From CAYSGL01 sp964520985 (lineage in GTDB: Bacteria; Pseudomonadota; Alphaproteobacteria; Micavibrionales; Micavibrionaceae), in NCBI GenBank assembly GCA_964520985.1, contig CAZFPB010000001.1, positions 1,178,001-1,242,000 of the forward strand: a DNA stretch of 64,000 nucleotides, written 5' to 3'. Every line of letters starts with the position of its first letter. The stretch's first letter is position 1. Made by a program: the position numbers and the translations under genes. Positions 34,505 through 42,019 of the stretch are shown one piece after another. Under the pieces are notes generated by a model. It had not been told where the DNA came from and did no database searches. It saw nothing but the letters and a program-made list of their open reading frames with translations.

Positions 34505-35161
34505 TTACCCCCGCAAGGCTTGGATGTTGGCAGCATAACCTGACGGACCGTCTTTAAAGACCGAGGTGCCGGCAACCAGCACGTTGGCGCCCGCTTCGAT
34601 CAAATCCTTGGCATTGTCCTTGTTCACGCCGCCATCGATTTCGAGATCGATATCGCGGCCCGTCGCTTCGATGCGCTCGTGCGCGGCATAGACTTTGTCC
34701 AGCAGCGGGATGAAACTCTGCCCGCCAAAGCCGGGATTGACCGTCATGATCAGCACGAGGTCGATGAGGTCCATGACATCGTCGAGCAAGGTGACGGGTG
34801 TTGCCGGGTTGAGCGACACCCCCGCCTTGCAGCCCATCGCCTTGATGGTTTGCAGGGTACGGTGCAGATGCGGTCCGGCTTCGGGATGAACCGTGATGAT
34901 ATTGGCGCCCGCCTCGACGAAATCTTTGAGCAACGGGTCGACCGGCGCGATCATCAGGTGGCAGTCGAACGGCTTTTGCGTCACCTTGCGGATGGCTTTG
35001 ATAACGGGTGGGCCGAAGGTGATATTTGGGACAAAATGGCCGTCCATCACGTCGATATGAATGTAATCGGCCCCGGCGGCATCGATGGCGGCCACTTCTG
35101 CGCCCAAAATGGAGAAATCGGCAGAGAGAATAGACGGCGCTATTTTGATGAGTTTCGACAT
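34505..35161 (-). CDS. rpe: Ribulose-phosphate 3-epimerase
   Basis: 218 aa TIM barrel. IAPSILSADF at the N-terminus, metal-binding HIDVMDGHFVPNITFGP, CHLMI, and VNPGFGGQSF before the phosphate-binding DGGVN. Interconverts ribulose-5-phosphate and xylulose-5-phosphate in the pentose phosphate and Calvin pathways. First gene of the long minus-strand series; 176 bases upstream of it hold the divergent control region shared with the gene at 35338. Confidence 0.96.
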   Translation of the reverse strand: MSKLIKIAPSILSADFSILGAEVAAIDAAGADYIHIDVMDGHFVPNITFGPPVIKAIRKVTQKPFDCHLMIAPVDPLLKDFVEAGANIITVHPEAGPHLHRTLQTIKAMGCKAGVSLNPATPVTLLDDVMDLIDLVLIMTVNPGFGGQSFIPLLDKVYAAHERIEATGRDIDLEIDGGVNKDNAKDLIEAGANVLVAGTSVFKDGPSGYAANIQALRG

Positions 35162-35337
35162 GATTCCGGGTGATTTTTAGATGAAAAACGAAGCACTTAT
35201 CCACAGTTTAGCCCGATTTGATTCACCCCCTCAAGCAAAAGATGCGCTTTATAAAATCCAAATTAATACTTGAATATTCATCAAGTTTTTGTCATAAGCT
35301 TTTTTATTGTTTCCTATGTTGTTTAAGGTATGCCCGC

Positions 35338-35526
35338 ATGAGTTATGTCCCCTCTTCTCCTGACGATGCCCGCGTTTTGTCACTGGCCTTCCATACTGTT
35401 GCCAATGATAACCAGCAAAAACCAAAAACATTGTTGGAGATGCGGGAGGAAGCGGAGCGATATGATTTCTGGGCACAGACATATGATCCAACATTCCCCT
35501 GCCCGTTTGATTTTTGGGGACCTTAA
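35338..35526 (+). CDS. Small hypothetical protein, 62 aa
   Basis: 62 aa from ATG 35338 (MSYVPSSPDD); an AAGG lies about nine bases upstream. The frame continues upstream to 35218 but that part is AT-rich and unlikely to be coding. Acidic and aromatic-rich near the end (RYDFWAQTYDPTFPCPFDFW). No signal peptide. Three bases before the next gene, so probably co-transcribed with a secreted protein. Unknown. Confidence 0.5.
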   Translation: MSYVPSSPDDARVLSLAFHTVANDNQQKPKTLLEMREEAERYDFWAQTYDPTFPCPFDFWGP

Positions 35527-35529
35527 GAA

Positions 35530-35916
35530 ATGAAAAATATTCCGTTCAAAAAACTCTTCGCGCACACTGCGGTAGGGGTGGCCACAACAGCACTCAGCTT
35601 TTACGCGCCAGCGCAGAGTTATGGTGCGTCTACGGAACCGCAGGATTTATCCAAGCTATACCGGATTGCGACTGAATGCGCTTCCAATGGCGAGTTGATT
35701 TATACGTTTGTTCTGACCAAGCCGTCGGCAGATGTCACAGAATTAGACAATAAAGACATTCCCAAACGGCAGTTGGTAGAATCAAATGAACAGGCATTGA
35801 AATCCCGTATCCGCATGATCCGCAATGTCGATATGCAGAATTTTTATCCCAACGATGCCGAAGTCGAAAAAGTCTGGAATAAAGCGGGCAAATATATGGT
35901 TAGCCCCTGCCCTTAA
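35530..35916 (+). CDS. Secreted hypothetical protein, 128 aa
   Basis: 128 aa. A signal peptide is visible (KKLFAHTAVGVATTALSFYAPAQSYGA, cleavage likely after SYG-A). The mature part is about 95 residues with two cysteines (TECASNG and SPCP at the end) that could form a disulfide in the periplasm. No family recognised. Its stop overlaps that of the convergent methyltransferase gene by 4 bases. Confidence 0.65.
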   Translation: MKNIPFKKLFAHTAVGVATTALSFYAPAQSYGASTEPQDLSKLYRIATECASNGELIYTFVLTKPSADVTELDNKDIPKRQLVESNEQALKSRIRMIRNVDMQNFYPNDAEVEKVWNKAGKYMVSPCP

Positions 35917-37085
35917 TTTACCAGCCCGAGCGCTTTTTCAAGATAATGGGTTTGAATGCCGAAGAACTGTTTGGCGGCGTCAAAAGAATGACGGGCTTTG
36001 GCTTTTTGCACGTCTGATTTCTTTGCCTTTGTGGCAATGATCATAACATTTTTGGGCGTGTGCGCGTCGGAAATAAATTCAAACGCTTTGGTCGAATAAC
36101 CTGCCTGCTCCAACAAAAGACAGCGCATCGCGTCGGTGGTCATTTCGGCCTGACGCTCTAAAAACGTACCGTGGCGCAGAAGGAAGTCCAGCGCGTCCGG
36201 CGCGCCGGCCTTTTCCATCTCGCGGCGGATTTGTTTGTGGCAGCAGGGCGCGACCACAATCAGGTCGGCATTGGCCTTAACCCCTTTGGCGATGGCGTCA
36301 TCGGTGGCGGTATCGCAGGCATGAAGAGCGATGAGAATATCGAGATGTTCGGCTTTGTAGTCTTCGATCGTACCCTGCACGAAAGACAGGCCGGTGAAGC
36401 CGGAATTCTTCGCGATACCATTGCACAGATCAACCATGTCAGGGCGATATTCCACGCCGGTGACGGCGGCGGATCTTCCGCTGGAGATAATATGATCATA
36501 TAGCGCAAAGGTCAGATAGCCTTTGCCCGATCCCATATCGGCAATGGACAGCGTGTCTTTAACAGGAAGCAACGGCGCTAGAATTTCGATGTATTTGTTG
36601 ATCTGACGAAATTTATCCTGCGCGTTTTTATACACCTCTCCGTTGGCATCGGTGATTTTTAAGTGGTGCAGGTAGGATTTATCTTTGGCCTCGATCACGC
36701 GGTTTTTCGTGCGATCATGCGCGGTATCAGCGGGCGCTTTGCTGGTCGGCGGCCGCGTGAGGAGCGATGTTTTTTTCTGGCGATGTTCCAGAATAAAATC
36801 GTGCCGGGTGGTAAACAATGTCGCGGCAAAAAAATCGGCGAGCGCTGTCTCCATACGCTCCAAGCCTTCGCTCATATCGTAATTTTTCACGATATCGCGG
36901 GTTTTATAACGATAGGTGAAAGAGAGTTTTTCTTCACGCTTGATCACGGTTTTTTTGATCAGAATATTTTTAAGCGCGTCTTCCTGACCTTGATAATTGC
37001 CGAAGGATGCTTTGACAAAACTTGCGTCTGCCAAGCTTTGATGGAAAGCCTGTAAAAATTCCGTTGCTGCCGTATCGCCCCGCAT
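35913..37085 (-). CDS. Class I SAM-dependent methyltransferase (Methyltransf_32-like)
   Basis: 390 aa. The SAM-binding motif LSIADMGSGKGYLTFAL lies near residue 180, followed by GVEYRPDMVDLCN and IALHACDTATDDAIAKG and a Cys-containing VVAPCCHKQIRREM, all typical of the Methyltransf_32 group (GSTCD-like). The first 150 residues form an extra domain. Three bases after rsmB, so it may act on RNA too; the target is unknown. Confidence 0.87.
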   Translation of the reverse strand: MRGDTAATEFLQAFHQSLADASFVKASFGNYQGQEDALKNILIKKTVIKREEKLSFTYRYKTRDIVKNYDMSEGLERMETALADFFAATLFTTRHDFILEHRQKKTSLLTRPPTSKAPADTAHDRTKNRVIEAKDKSYLHHLKITDANGEVYKNAQDKFRQINKYIEILAPLLPVKDTLSIADMGSGKGYLTFALYDHIISSGRSAAVTGVEYRPDMVDLCNGIAKNSGFTGLSFVQGTIEDYKAEHLDILIALHACDTATDDAIAKGVKANADLIVVAPCCHKQIRREMEKAGAPDALDFLLRHGTFLERQAEMTTDAMRCLLLEQAGYSTKAFEFISDAHTPKNVMIIATKAKKSDVQKAKARHSFDAAKQFFGIQTHYLEKALGLVN

Positions 37086-37088
37086 CGA

Positions 37089-38423
37089 TCAGGCCTTGAG
37101 CAGACGGCTGATGTAAAACCCGTCGATTCCGCCATAAGGCGCCAGATAATAGGGCAGTATCCGCACATCGCCTTCCGGCGTAATGGCGTCGGCGATGCCG
37201 CCGATTTCCTTGGCGGCGATGGGCCAGCGGGAAAAATTCGTATTCTCGGCGAGGAATTTTTCGATCTGGCGCTCGCCCTCATCCTTTTGCAGGGAACAGG
37301 TGCAATACATCAGCGTGCCGCCTTTCTTGAGAAGGCGCGCCGCGTTGGCGAGCAGTCGCTGCTGGATATTCATCAGTTGAATCACATCGCGCGCGGATTT
37401 GAGATGCAATAAATCAGGATGGCGGCGGATGGTGCCGGTCGCGCTGCACGGCGCATCGAGGAGGATGGCATCGACCGGTTCTTTGGTTTGCCATTCTGCG
37501 CCGTCGGTAATGTGGGTGGTCACGCGGTCCGACAAACCGGTGCGATCTATATTTTCCTGCAAGATCCGCATGCGCGAAGAGGAGCGGTCGATGGCAATGA
37601 CGTTGGCTTGCGCCGCTGCCAGCTGCATGGTTTTACCGCCCGGCGCGGCGCATAAATCAACAATCGTCTTGCCCGTGATATCGCCCAGCAACATGGCAGG
37701 GAGGGCGGCGGCCGCATCCTGCACCCACCACTGTCCTTCGGCCAGTCCCGGCAAATCGGCGACGGAGCCGCCGGTTGAGCGGCGCAGGCTGCTGGTCGGT
37801 AAAAGCGTGGCATCAAGCGTGTCGCGCCAATGCGGCACATCCAAGGGGACTTTCACAGTAATATCGAGCGCGGCTTCGGTGAGCGAGGCCTGCGCGATAT
37901 GCGCGGCCATAGTCAGCGTGTAATCCTTGACCCAGCTTTCGAGCAGCCAGGCGGGGAAATTCATGCGGACATCGTCCTGTTTTTGAATCCACTCACGCCC
38001 CTCGCCCGTCATGCGGCGCAGGATGGCATTCACAAGGCCCTTCTGGCGCCCGAGATCGTTTTCTTCGGCCAGCGTAACGGTGGTATCGACCGCCGCGTGG
38101 TCGGCGACTTCCATGAAAAATATCTGGCACACGCCAACATAGAGGATCAGGCGTAGCAGAACAGGATTGGGGTCTTGTCCCTTATCCATGGCACGGCGGA
38201 TCAGATCATCGATCTGGCCCTTGCGGCGCAGGACGGTGGTAACCAGCATGCGGGTGAAGCCGCGATCGCGCGGGGAGAGGGTTTTGAAATAGTCATCGCG
38301 CTCAAAGGCTTCGTCGAGACTGCGTTTCTGATGCAGGATTTGGTAGAGCAGCGCCAGCGCCGTGCGCCGTGCCATCATCCCGTCTGATGCGACCTCGCCC
38401 CCCTCGATCGCCCGGTCATCCAT
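37089..38423 (-). CDS. rsmB: 16S rRNA m5C967 methyltransferase RsmB
   Basis: About 444 aa from ATG 38423, which overlaps the chorismate mutase gene by 8 bases; an ATG at 38465 would give 458 aa with a 50-base overlap. Neither start has a convincing ribosome binding site. N-terminal NusB-like RNA-binding domain, then a Nol1/Nop2/Sun methyltransferase with DLCAAPGGKTMQLA, the catalytic-release pair LDAPCSATGTIRRHPD and YCTCSLQKDEGE. Methylates C967 of 16S rRNA. Confidence 0.92.
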   Translation of the reverse strand: MDDRAIEGGEVASDGMMARRTALALLYQILHQKRSLDEAFERDDYFKTLSPRDRGFTRMLVTTVLRRKGQIDDLIRRAMDKGQDPNPVLLRLILYVGVCQIFFMEVADHAAVDTTVTLAEENDLGRQKGLVNAILRRMTGEGREWIQKQDDVRMNFPAWLLESWVKDYTLTMAAHIAQASLTEAALDITVKVPLDVPHWRDTLDATLLPTSSLRRSTGGSVADLPGLAEGQWWVQDAAAALPAMLLGDITGKTIVDLCAAPGGKTMQLAAAQANVIAIDRSSSRMRILQENIDRTGLSDRVTTHITDGAEWQTKEPVDAILLDAPCSATGTIRRHPDLLHLKSARDVIQLMNIQQRLLANAARLLKKGGTLMYCTCSLQKDEGERQIEKFLAENTNFSRWPIAAKEIGGIADAITPEGDVRILPYYLAPYGGIDGFYISRLLKA

Positions 38424-38712
38424 ATAATTTTTGCTTTTGTGCTTTGATGTAGGCGCTTTCGACATCGCAGCACCACGCGACCAGTACCGCGTAGAGGCGG
38501 CGAGTCAGTTCAGGATCGGCACCGCGCTGCGCGGCCCTTGTGGCGCAGCGGTCAATTACTTCATTCACCCGGTCTTCGAGCACCGCCGGAATATCGCGGG
38601 CGGACTTCACCTTGGCTACTTCGTCAATGACGTGCAGACGCTCGGCCAGCAGATCGATAATCTGGTCGTCGATGGCATCGATGCGGGCGCGGTAGGGTTT
38701 CAGTATTTCCAT
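38416..38712 (-). CDS. Chorismate mutase, AroQ type
   Basis: 98 aa all-helical AroQ-class mutase: RARIDAIDDQIIDLLAERL, K-V-K-S-A-R, DIPAVLEDRVNEVID carry the Arg, Lys, Asp and Glu residues of the active site. Converts chorismate to prephenate for Phe/Tyr. It may instead be isochorismate-pyruvate lyase-like, but the residue pattern fits a mutase. Overlaps rsmB and runs divergently from the SDH assembly factor gene with 42 bases between starts. Confidence 0.88.
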   Translation of the reverse strand: MEILKPYRARIDAIDDQIIDLLAERLHVIDEVAKVKSARDIPAVLEDRVNEVIDRCATRAAQRGADPELTRRLYAVLVAWCCDVESAYIKAQKQKLYG

Positions 38713-38754
38713 GGTACTTCTCTTGGCGCCTTTTGTGCGCTATATGCCTTATCT

Positions 38755-38913
38755 ATGACCGATACGCCAAAAAGTCCAGAAAAGACCCAAGATACCCCGC
38801 AAAAACCGGGTGAAAAATCGAAAGCGCCGCCCAAGGAAATCGGTGGCCGCGGTGGCCTCGATCCCGTGCGCTACGGCGACTGGGAATCAAATGGCAAGTG
38901 CGTCGATTTTTGA
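38755..38913 (+). CDS. Succinate dehydrogenase assembly factor 4 family (DUF1674)
   Basis: 52 aa. The N-terminal 30 residues are Lys/Pro-rich and probably disordered; the C-terminal block KEIGGRGGLDPVRYGDWESN followed by a final GKCVDF is the diagnostic DUF1674 motif. The family (SDHAF4) binds the flavinylated succinate dehydrogenase subunit and protects it before assembly. The sdh genes are not in this window. Its last 27 bases overlap a convergent small gene. Confidence 0.88.
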   Translation: MTDTPKSPEKTQDTPQKPGEKSKAPPKEIGGRGGLDPVRYGDWESNGKCVDF

Positions 38914-39207
38914 TTTGGCTGACGGGCAGCGCGATCGGGCTGTAACCGCATTATCCGCATAACAGGCGGCTTCCGGAATAATGGATGCAGGCCCTTCTTT
39001 ACTCAGAATCTTATGAACGACCAATGACTGCGCTTCATCAAAGCTCAGCCCCAGAGTGCGCTCCTCGTGATGAGCCGCCTGAACGATGGCAAAATCGGAC
39101 TGATCGTTATCCCAAATCACGTCCCGCACCCGCATGAAATCCGTCAGCAGCTGGCTTGCGGCATAGCTGTCTGTCGGGAAATAATTGGTTGGTACGCGTC
39201 GACCCAT
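38887..39207 (-). CDS. Hypothetical protein, 106 aa
   Basis: 106 aa. Soluble, with a helical middle region (DEAQSLVVHKILSKEG) and a basic C-terminus. No motif recognised. It overlaps the 3' end of the DUF1674 gene by 27 bases; the reading frame is otherwise clean and has no competing gene. The 242 bases between its start and typA (39208-39449) contain no further clear gene, only a 22-codon ORF that I do not support. Confidence 0.5.
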   Translation of the reverse strand: MGRRVPTNYFPTDSYAASQLLTDFMRVRDVIWDNDQSDFAIVQAAHHEERTLGLSFDEAQSLVVHKILSKEGPASIIPEAACYADNAVTARSRCPSAKSKIDALAI

Positions 39208-39449
39208 GCCCCATTAACCTACATTTTATGGCAAAATACAATAATTTATGCGGCAACGCCAAAAAAACCTCGCTTTTTTAAGGAAATAGCGGTACACGAA
39301 GCGCCATGGAACTGACCATCCGCTTTGTTTTACGTCGTCCGAGCGCCCAGCCGCCGGATATACAGGCCGCCTAAAGCCGCCTGCGGATACGCACGTCCGC
39401 CTTTTATCCTTATCACCGCTATTTATTTTAACAAGAAACGAGACTTCTG

Positions 39450-41297
39450 ATGTCTGCTACCTCTTCGAAACAAATCCGCAATATCGCGATTATCGCGCAC
39501 GTTGACCATGGGAAAACAACCCTGATCGACAATATCCTGAAACAGTCCGGCACGTTCCGCGAAAACCAGGCGACAGACGAGCGCATGATGGACTCCAACG
39601 ACCTGGAAAAAGAGCGCGGGATCACCATTCTGGCGAAATGCACCGCCATCGACTGGGACAATGCCCGTATCAACATTATCGACACTCCGGGCCACGCCGA
39701 CTTTGGCGGCGAGGTAGAGCGCGTCTTAAGCATGTGCGATGGCGTTATCCTGCTGTGTGACTCGGCCGAAGGCCCGCTGCCGCAAACCAAATTCGTGCTG
39801 GGCAAAGCCCTGAAGCTGGGCATCAAACCGATCGTGATGATCAACAAGATCGACCGTTCCGACGCCCGCCCGGATGAAGTGCTGAACGAAGTGTTCGACC
39901 TGTTCGTGTCGCTGGATGCAAATGACGAGCAGCTGGACTTCCCGGTTCTCTACGCCTCGGGCCGCGATGGCTGGTGTGCGGAAAGCCTGGAAGCACCGCG
40001 CGAAAACCTGCACCCGCTACTTGACCTCGTCATGCGCCATGTGCCAGCCCCGGCTGTCGATGAAAATGCCCCGTTTACCTTCCTCGCCACCCTGCTCTCG
40101 GCCGACCCGTTCCTGGGCCGTATCCTGACGGGTAAGGTGTATAGCGGGAAGCCGAAGGTCAATATGGCGGTGAAAGCCGTCGACATTAACGGCAAACTGG
40201 TGGAGAACTTCCGCCTGACCAAGCTGTTTGCCTATAAAGGCATCGAGCGCATTCCAGTCGCCGAAGCCGTTGCCGGCGACATTATCTGTATCGCCGGGAT
40301 GGTAAATACCTCGGTGGCCGATACGATCTGCGATCCGGCTGTCTCGAACCCTGTGCCATCGCACCCGGTTGATCCGCCGACAATGGCTGTCACCATCACG
40401 GTCAATGACTCGCCATATGCCGGGACGGAAGGCAAAAAGCTGACCTCGACCATGCTGCGCGAGCGCCTGTTGGCCGAAGCCGAAACCAACGTCGCGATTA
40501 AAGTGACGGAAAGCGCCGGCCGCGATGCATTCGACTTGGCCGGACGCGGCGAACTTCAGCTCGGCGTTCTGATCGAAACCATGCGCCGCGAAGGCTTTGA
40601 GATGTCGGTCTCGCGCCCGCGCGTTCTGCTGAAAAAAGATGAGAACGGCCAACTGATCGAGCCGTATGAAGAAGTCATCTGCGATGTCGATGAAGTTTAT
40701 TCCGGCTCCGTTGTCGAGAAAATGACACAGCGCAAGGCAGAGCTGCGCGATATGCGTCCATCGGGCGCCGGTAAAACCCGCATCACGTTCCTCGCCCCCT
40801 CGCGCGGTCTGATCGGCTATCAATCGCAGTTCCTGACCGACACGCGCGGCACAGGCCTGATGAACCGCCTGTTCCACTCCTATGGTCCGTACAAAGGCGA
40901 TATCGCTGCCCGTCGTAACGGCGCGCTGATCTCGACCGACAAGGGCGATGCCGTCGCCTACGCTATCTGGAAGCTGCAGGATCGCGGGATCATGTTCATC
41001 GGCCATGGCGACAAGGTCTATGAAGGCATGGTAGTTGGCGAACACAGCCGCGAGAACGACCTCGACATCAACGTGTTGAAAGGCAAGCAGCTGACCAACG
41101 TGCGTGCCTCGGGCGCGGACGAAGCCGTTATCCTGGTGCCACCGAAGAAAATGAGCCTCGAGGAAATGATGTCCTACATCAATGAAGATGAGCTGGTGGA
41201 AGTCACGCCGAAATCCTTGCGCCTGCGCAAGAAATTCCTGACCGCCAACGCCCGCGACATCGCGAAGAAGCAATCGAAAAAAGCGGCGGAAGCCTAG
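39450..41297 (+). CDS. typA: Ribosome-binding GTPase TypA/BipA
   Basis: 615 aa translational GTPase. G1 AHVDHGKTTLID at about 17-28, G2 RGITI, G3 DTPGHADFGGEVER, G4 NKIDRSDARPDE, then EF-G-like domains III and V and the BipA-specific C-terminus (GLIGYQSQFLTDTRGTGLMN). Binds 70S ribosomes and aids 50S assembly under cold or other stress. A strong terminator follows directly. Confidence 0.97.
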   Translation: MSATSSKQIRNIAIIAHVDHGKTTLIDNILKQSGTFRENQATDERMMDSNDLEKERGITILAKCTAIDWDNARINIIDTPGHADFGGEVERVLSMCDGVILLCDSAEGPLPQTKFVLGKALKLGIKPIVMINKIDRSDARPDEVLNEVFDLFVSLDANDEQLDFPVLYASGRDGWCAESLEAPRENLHPLLDLVMRHVPAPAVDENAPFTFLATLLSADPFLGRILTGKVYSGKPKVNMAVKAVDINGKLVENFRLTKLFAYKGIERIPVAEAVAGDIICIAGMVNTSVADTICDPAVSNPVPSHPVDPPTMAVTITVNDSPYAGTEGKKLTSTMLRERLLAEAETNVAIKVTESAGRDAFDLAGRGELQLGVLIETMRREGFEMSVSRPRVLLKKDENGQLIEPYEEVICDVDEVYSGSVVEKMTQRKAELRDMRPSGAGKTRITFLAPSRGLIGYQSQFLTDTRGTGLMNRLFHSYGPYKGDIAARRNGALISTDKGDAVAYAIWKLQDRGIMFIGHGDKVYEGMVVGEHSRENDLDINVLKGKQLTNVRASGADEAVILVPPKKMSLEEMMSYINEDELVEVTPKSLRLRKKFLTANARDIAKKQSKKAAEA

Positions 41298-41308
41298 AAA
41301 TAAAGAAA

Positions 41309-41332
41309 AGCCCGCTTCGAGCGGGCTTTTTT
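41309..41332 (+). terminator. Terminator after typA, also serving the convergent gene
   Basis: AGCCCGCT (41309-41316), a three-base loop and AGCGGGCT (41320-41327) give an 8-bp stem followed by T-rich sequence to 41332. An A-run (AAAGAAA) precedes the stem, so on the minus strand it also ends the acetyltransferase gene whose stop is at 41331. Confidence 0.85.
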
Positions 41333-41915
41333 ATATCAGCGACAATTTTGCCCGGACCGGACCATACCGATCGTAATGGGCACGGCTGATACGCATCGAA
41401 AGCTCATCCTCGACAAGAACGCCATCTGTATAGCCATCCTTGGTAAAGCAGAACGGCTGCATGCCGCAGGCAAAATGCAAGCGCAGGGAGGGAATATTTT
41501 GAGGGTTCACATCCGCATGCAAAATAATGTCGCGTGGGAATTTTTCAAAAGCAAATCCTATCAGGCCGCGATAAATCTCGCTGCCCATGCCGCCCCCTTG
41601 CCACTCAGGGTTCAGACAGATACCCAGCTGGGGCGTGAAGTGATGGGGAGATATCTTCCAAGCATTGGCATAGCCCATAAATGAATGATCCGCCTTGTTG
41701 CGCACAATCATCCGGTAGGATGTGCGATCCGCTTCCTGACGATCCGTCATCATGTCGGCAATCAAATCTGATATCTGCGGCAGCGTCCATGCGGCGAAAT
41801 CAGGTGCCGGGGGAAAGGACGTCCAGTGAGCGGTCAGATCAGGCTGGTCGCAGGCGTCCACTTCGGTGACCAATGTGCGCGGCGTAGAGAATAAAACAAC
41901 AGGATCGGACGTCAT
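41331..41915 (-). CDS. GNAT acetyltransferase, RimJ/RimL-like
   Basis: 194 aa. The acetyl-CoA motif is LNPEWQGGGMGSEIYRGLIGFAF (around residue 98-120), followed by ILHADVNPQNIPSLRLHFACGM, the RimJ/L-type strand with Asn and the C-terminal hydrophobic loop. Likely acetylates a small molecule or a protein N-terminus; the substrate is unknown. Located between two terminators and probably monocistronic. Confidence 0.82.
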   Translation of the reverse strand: MTSDPVVLFSTPRTLVTEVDACDQPDLTAHWTSFPPAPDFAAWTLPQISDLIADMMTDRQEADRTSYRMIVRNKADHSFMGYANAWKISPHHFTPQLGICLNPEWQGGGMGSEIYRGLIGFAFEKFPRDIILHADVNPQNIPSLRLHFACGMQPFCFTKDGYTDGVLVEDELSMRISRAHYDRYGPVRAKLSLI

Positions 41916-41972
41916 TATAAAATATCCAGTATAATTTTCCTGAGCCTATACAATATTGTTTCTTGAAGGCAA

Positions 41973-42003
41973 TAAAAAAGCCCGCAAGAGAGCGGGCTTT
42001 TTC
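41973..42003 (-). terminator. Terminator of the DEAD-box helicase gene
   Basis: Read on the minus strand, AGCCCGCT (about 42000-41993), a short loop and GCGGGCT (about 41985-41979) are followed by six Us. It lies 17 bases after the helicase stop. The stem sequence is the same as that of the typA terminator 660 bases away, probably a convergent feature of terminators. Confidence 0.75.
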
Positions 42004-42019
42004 AAATTATCAGTAAAGA

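Noticed and set aside
39306..39374. A 22-codon ORF between the hypothetical gene and typA
   Set aside because: It is short, has no convincing ribosome binding site, and nothing distinguishes it from chance.
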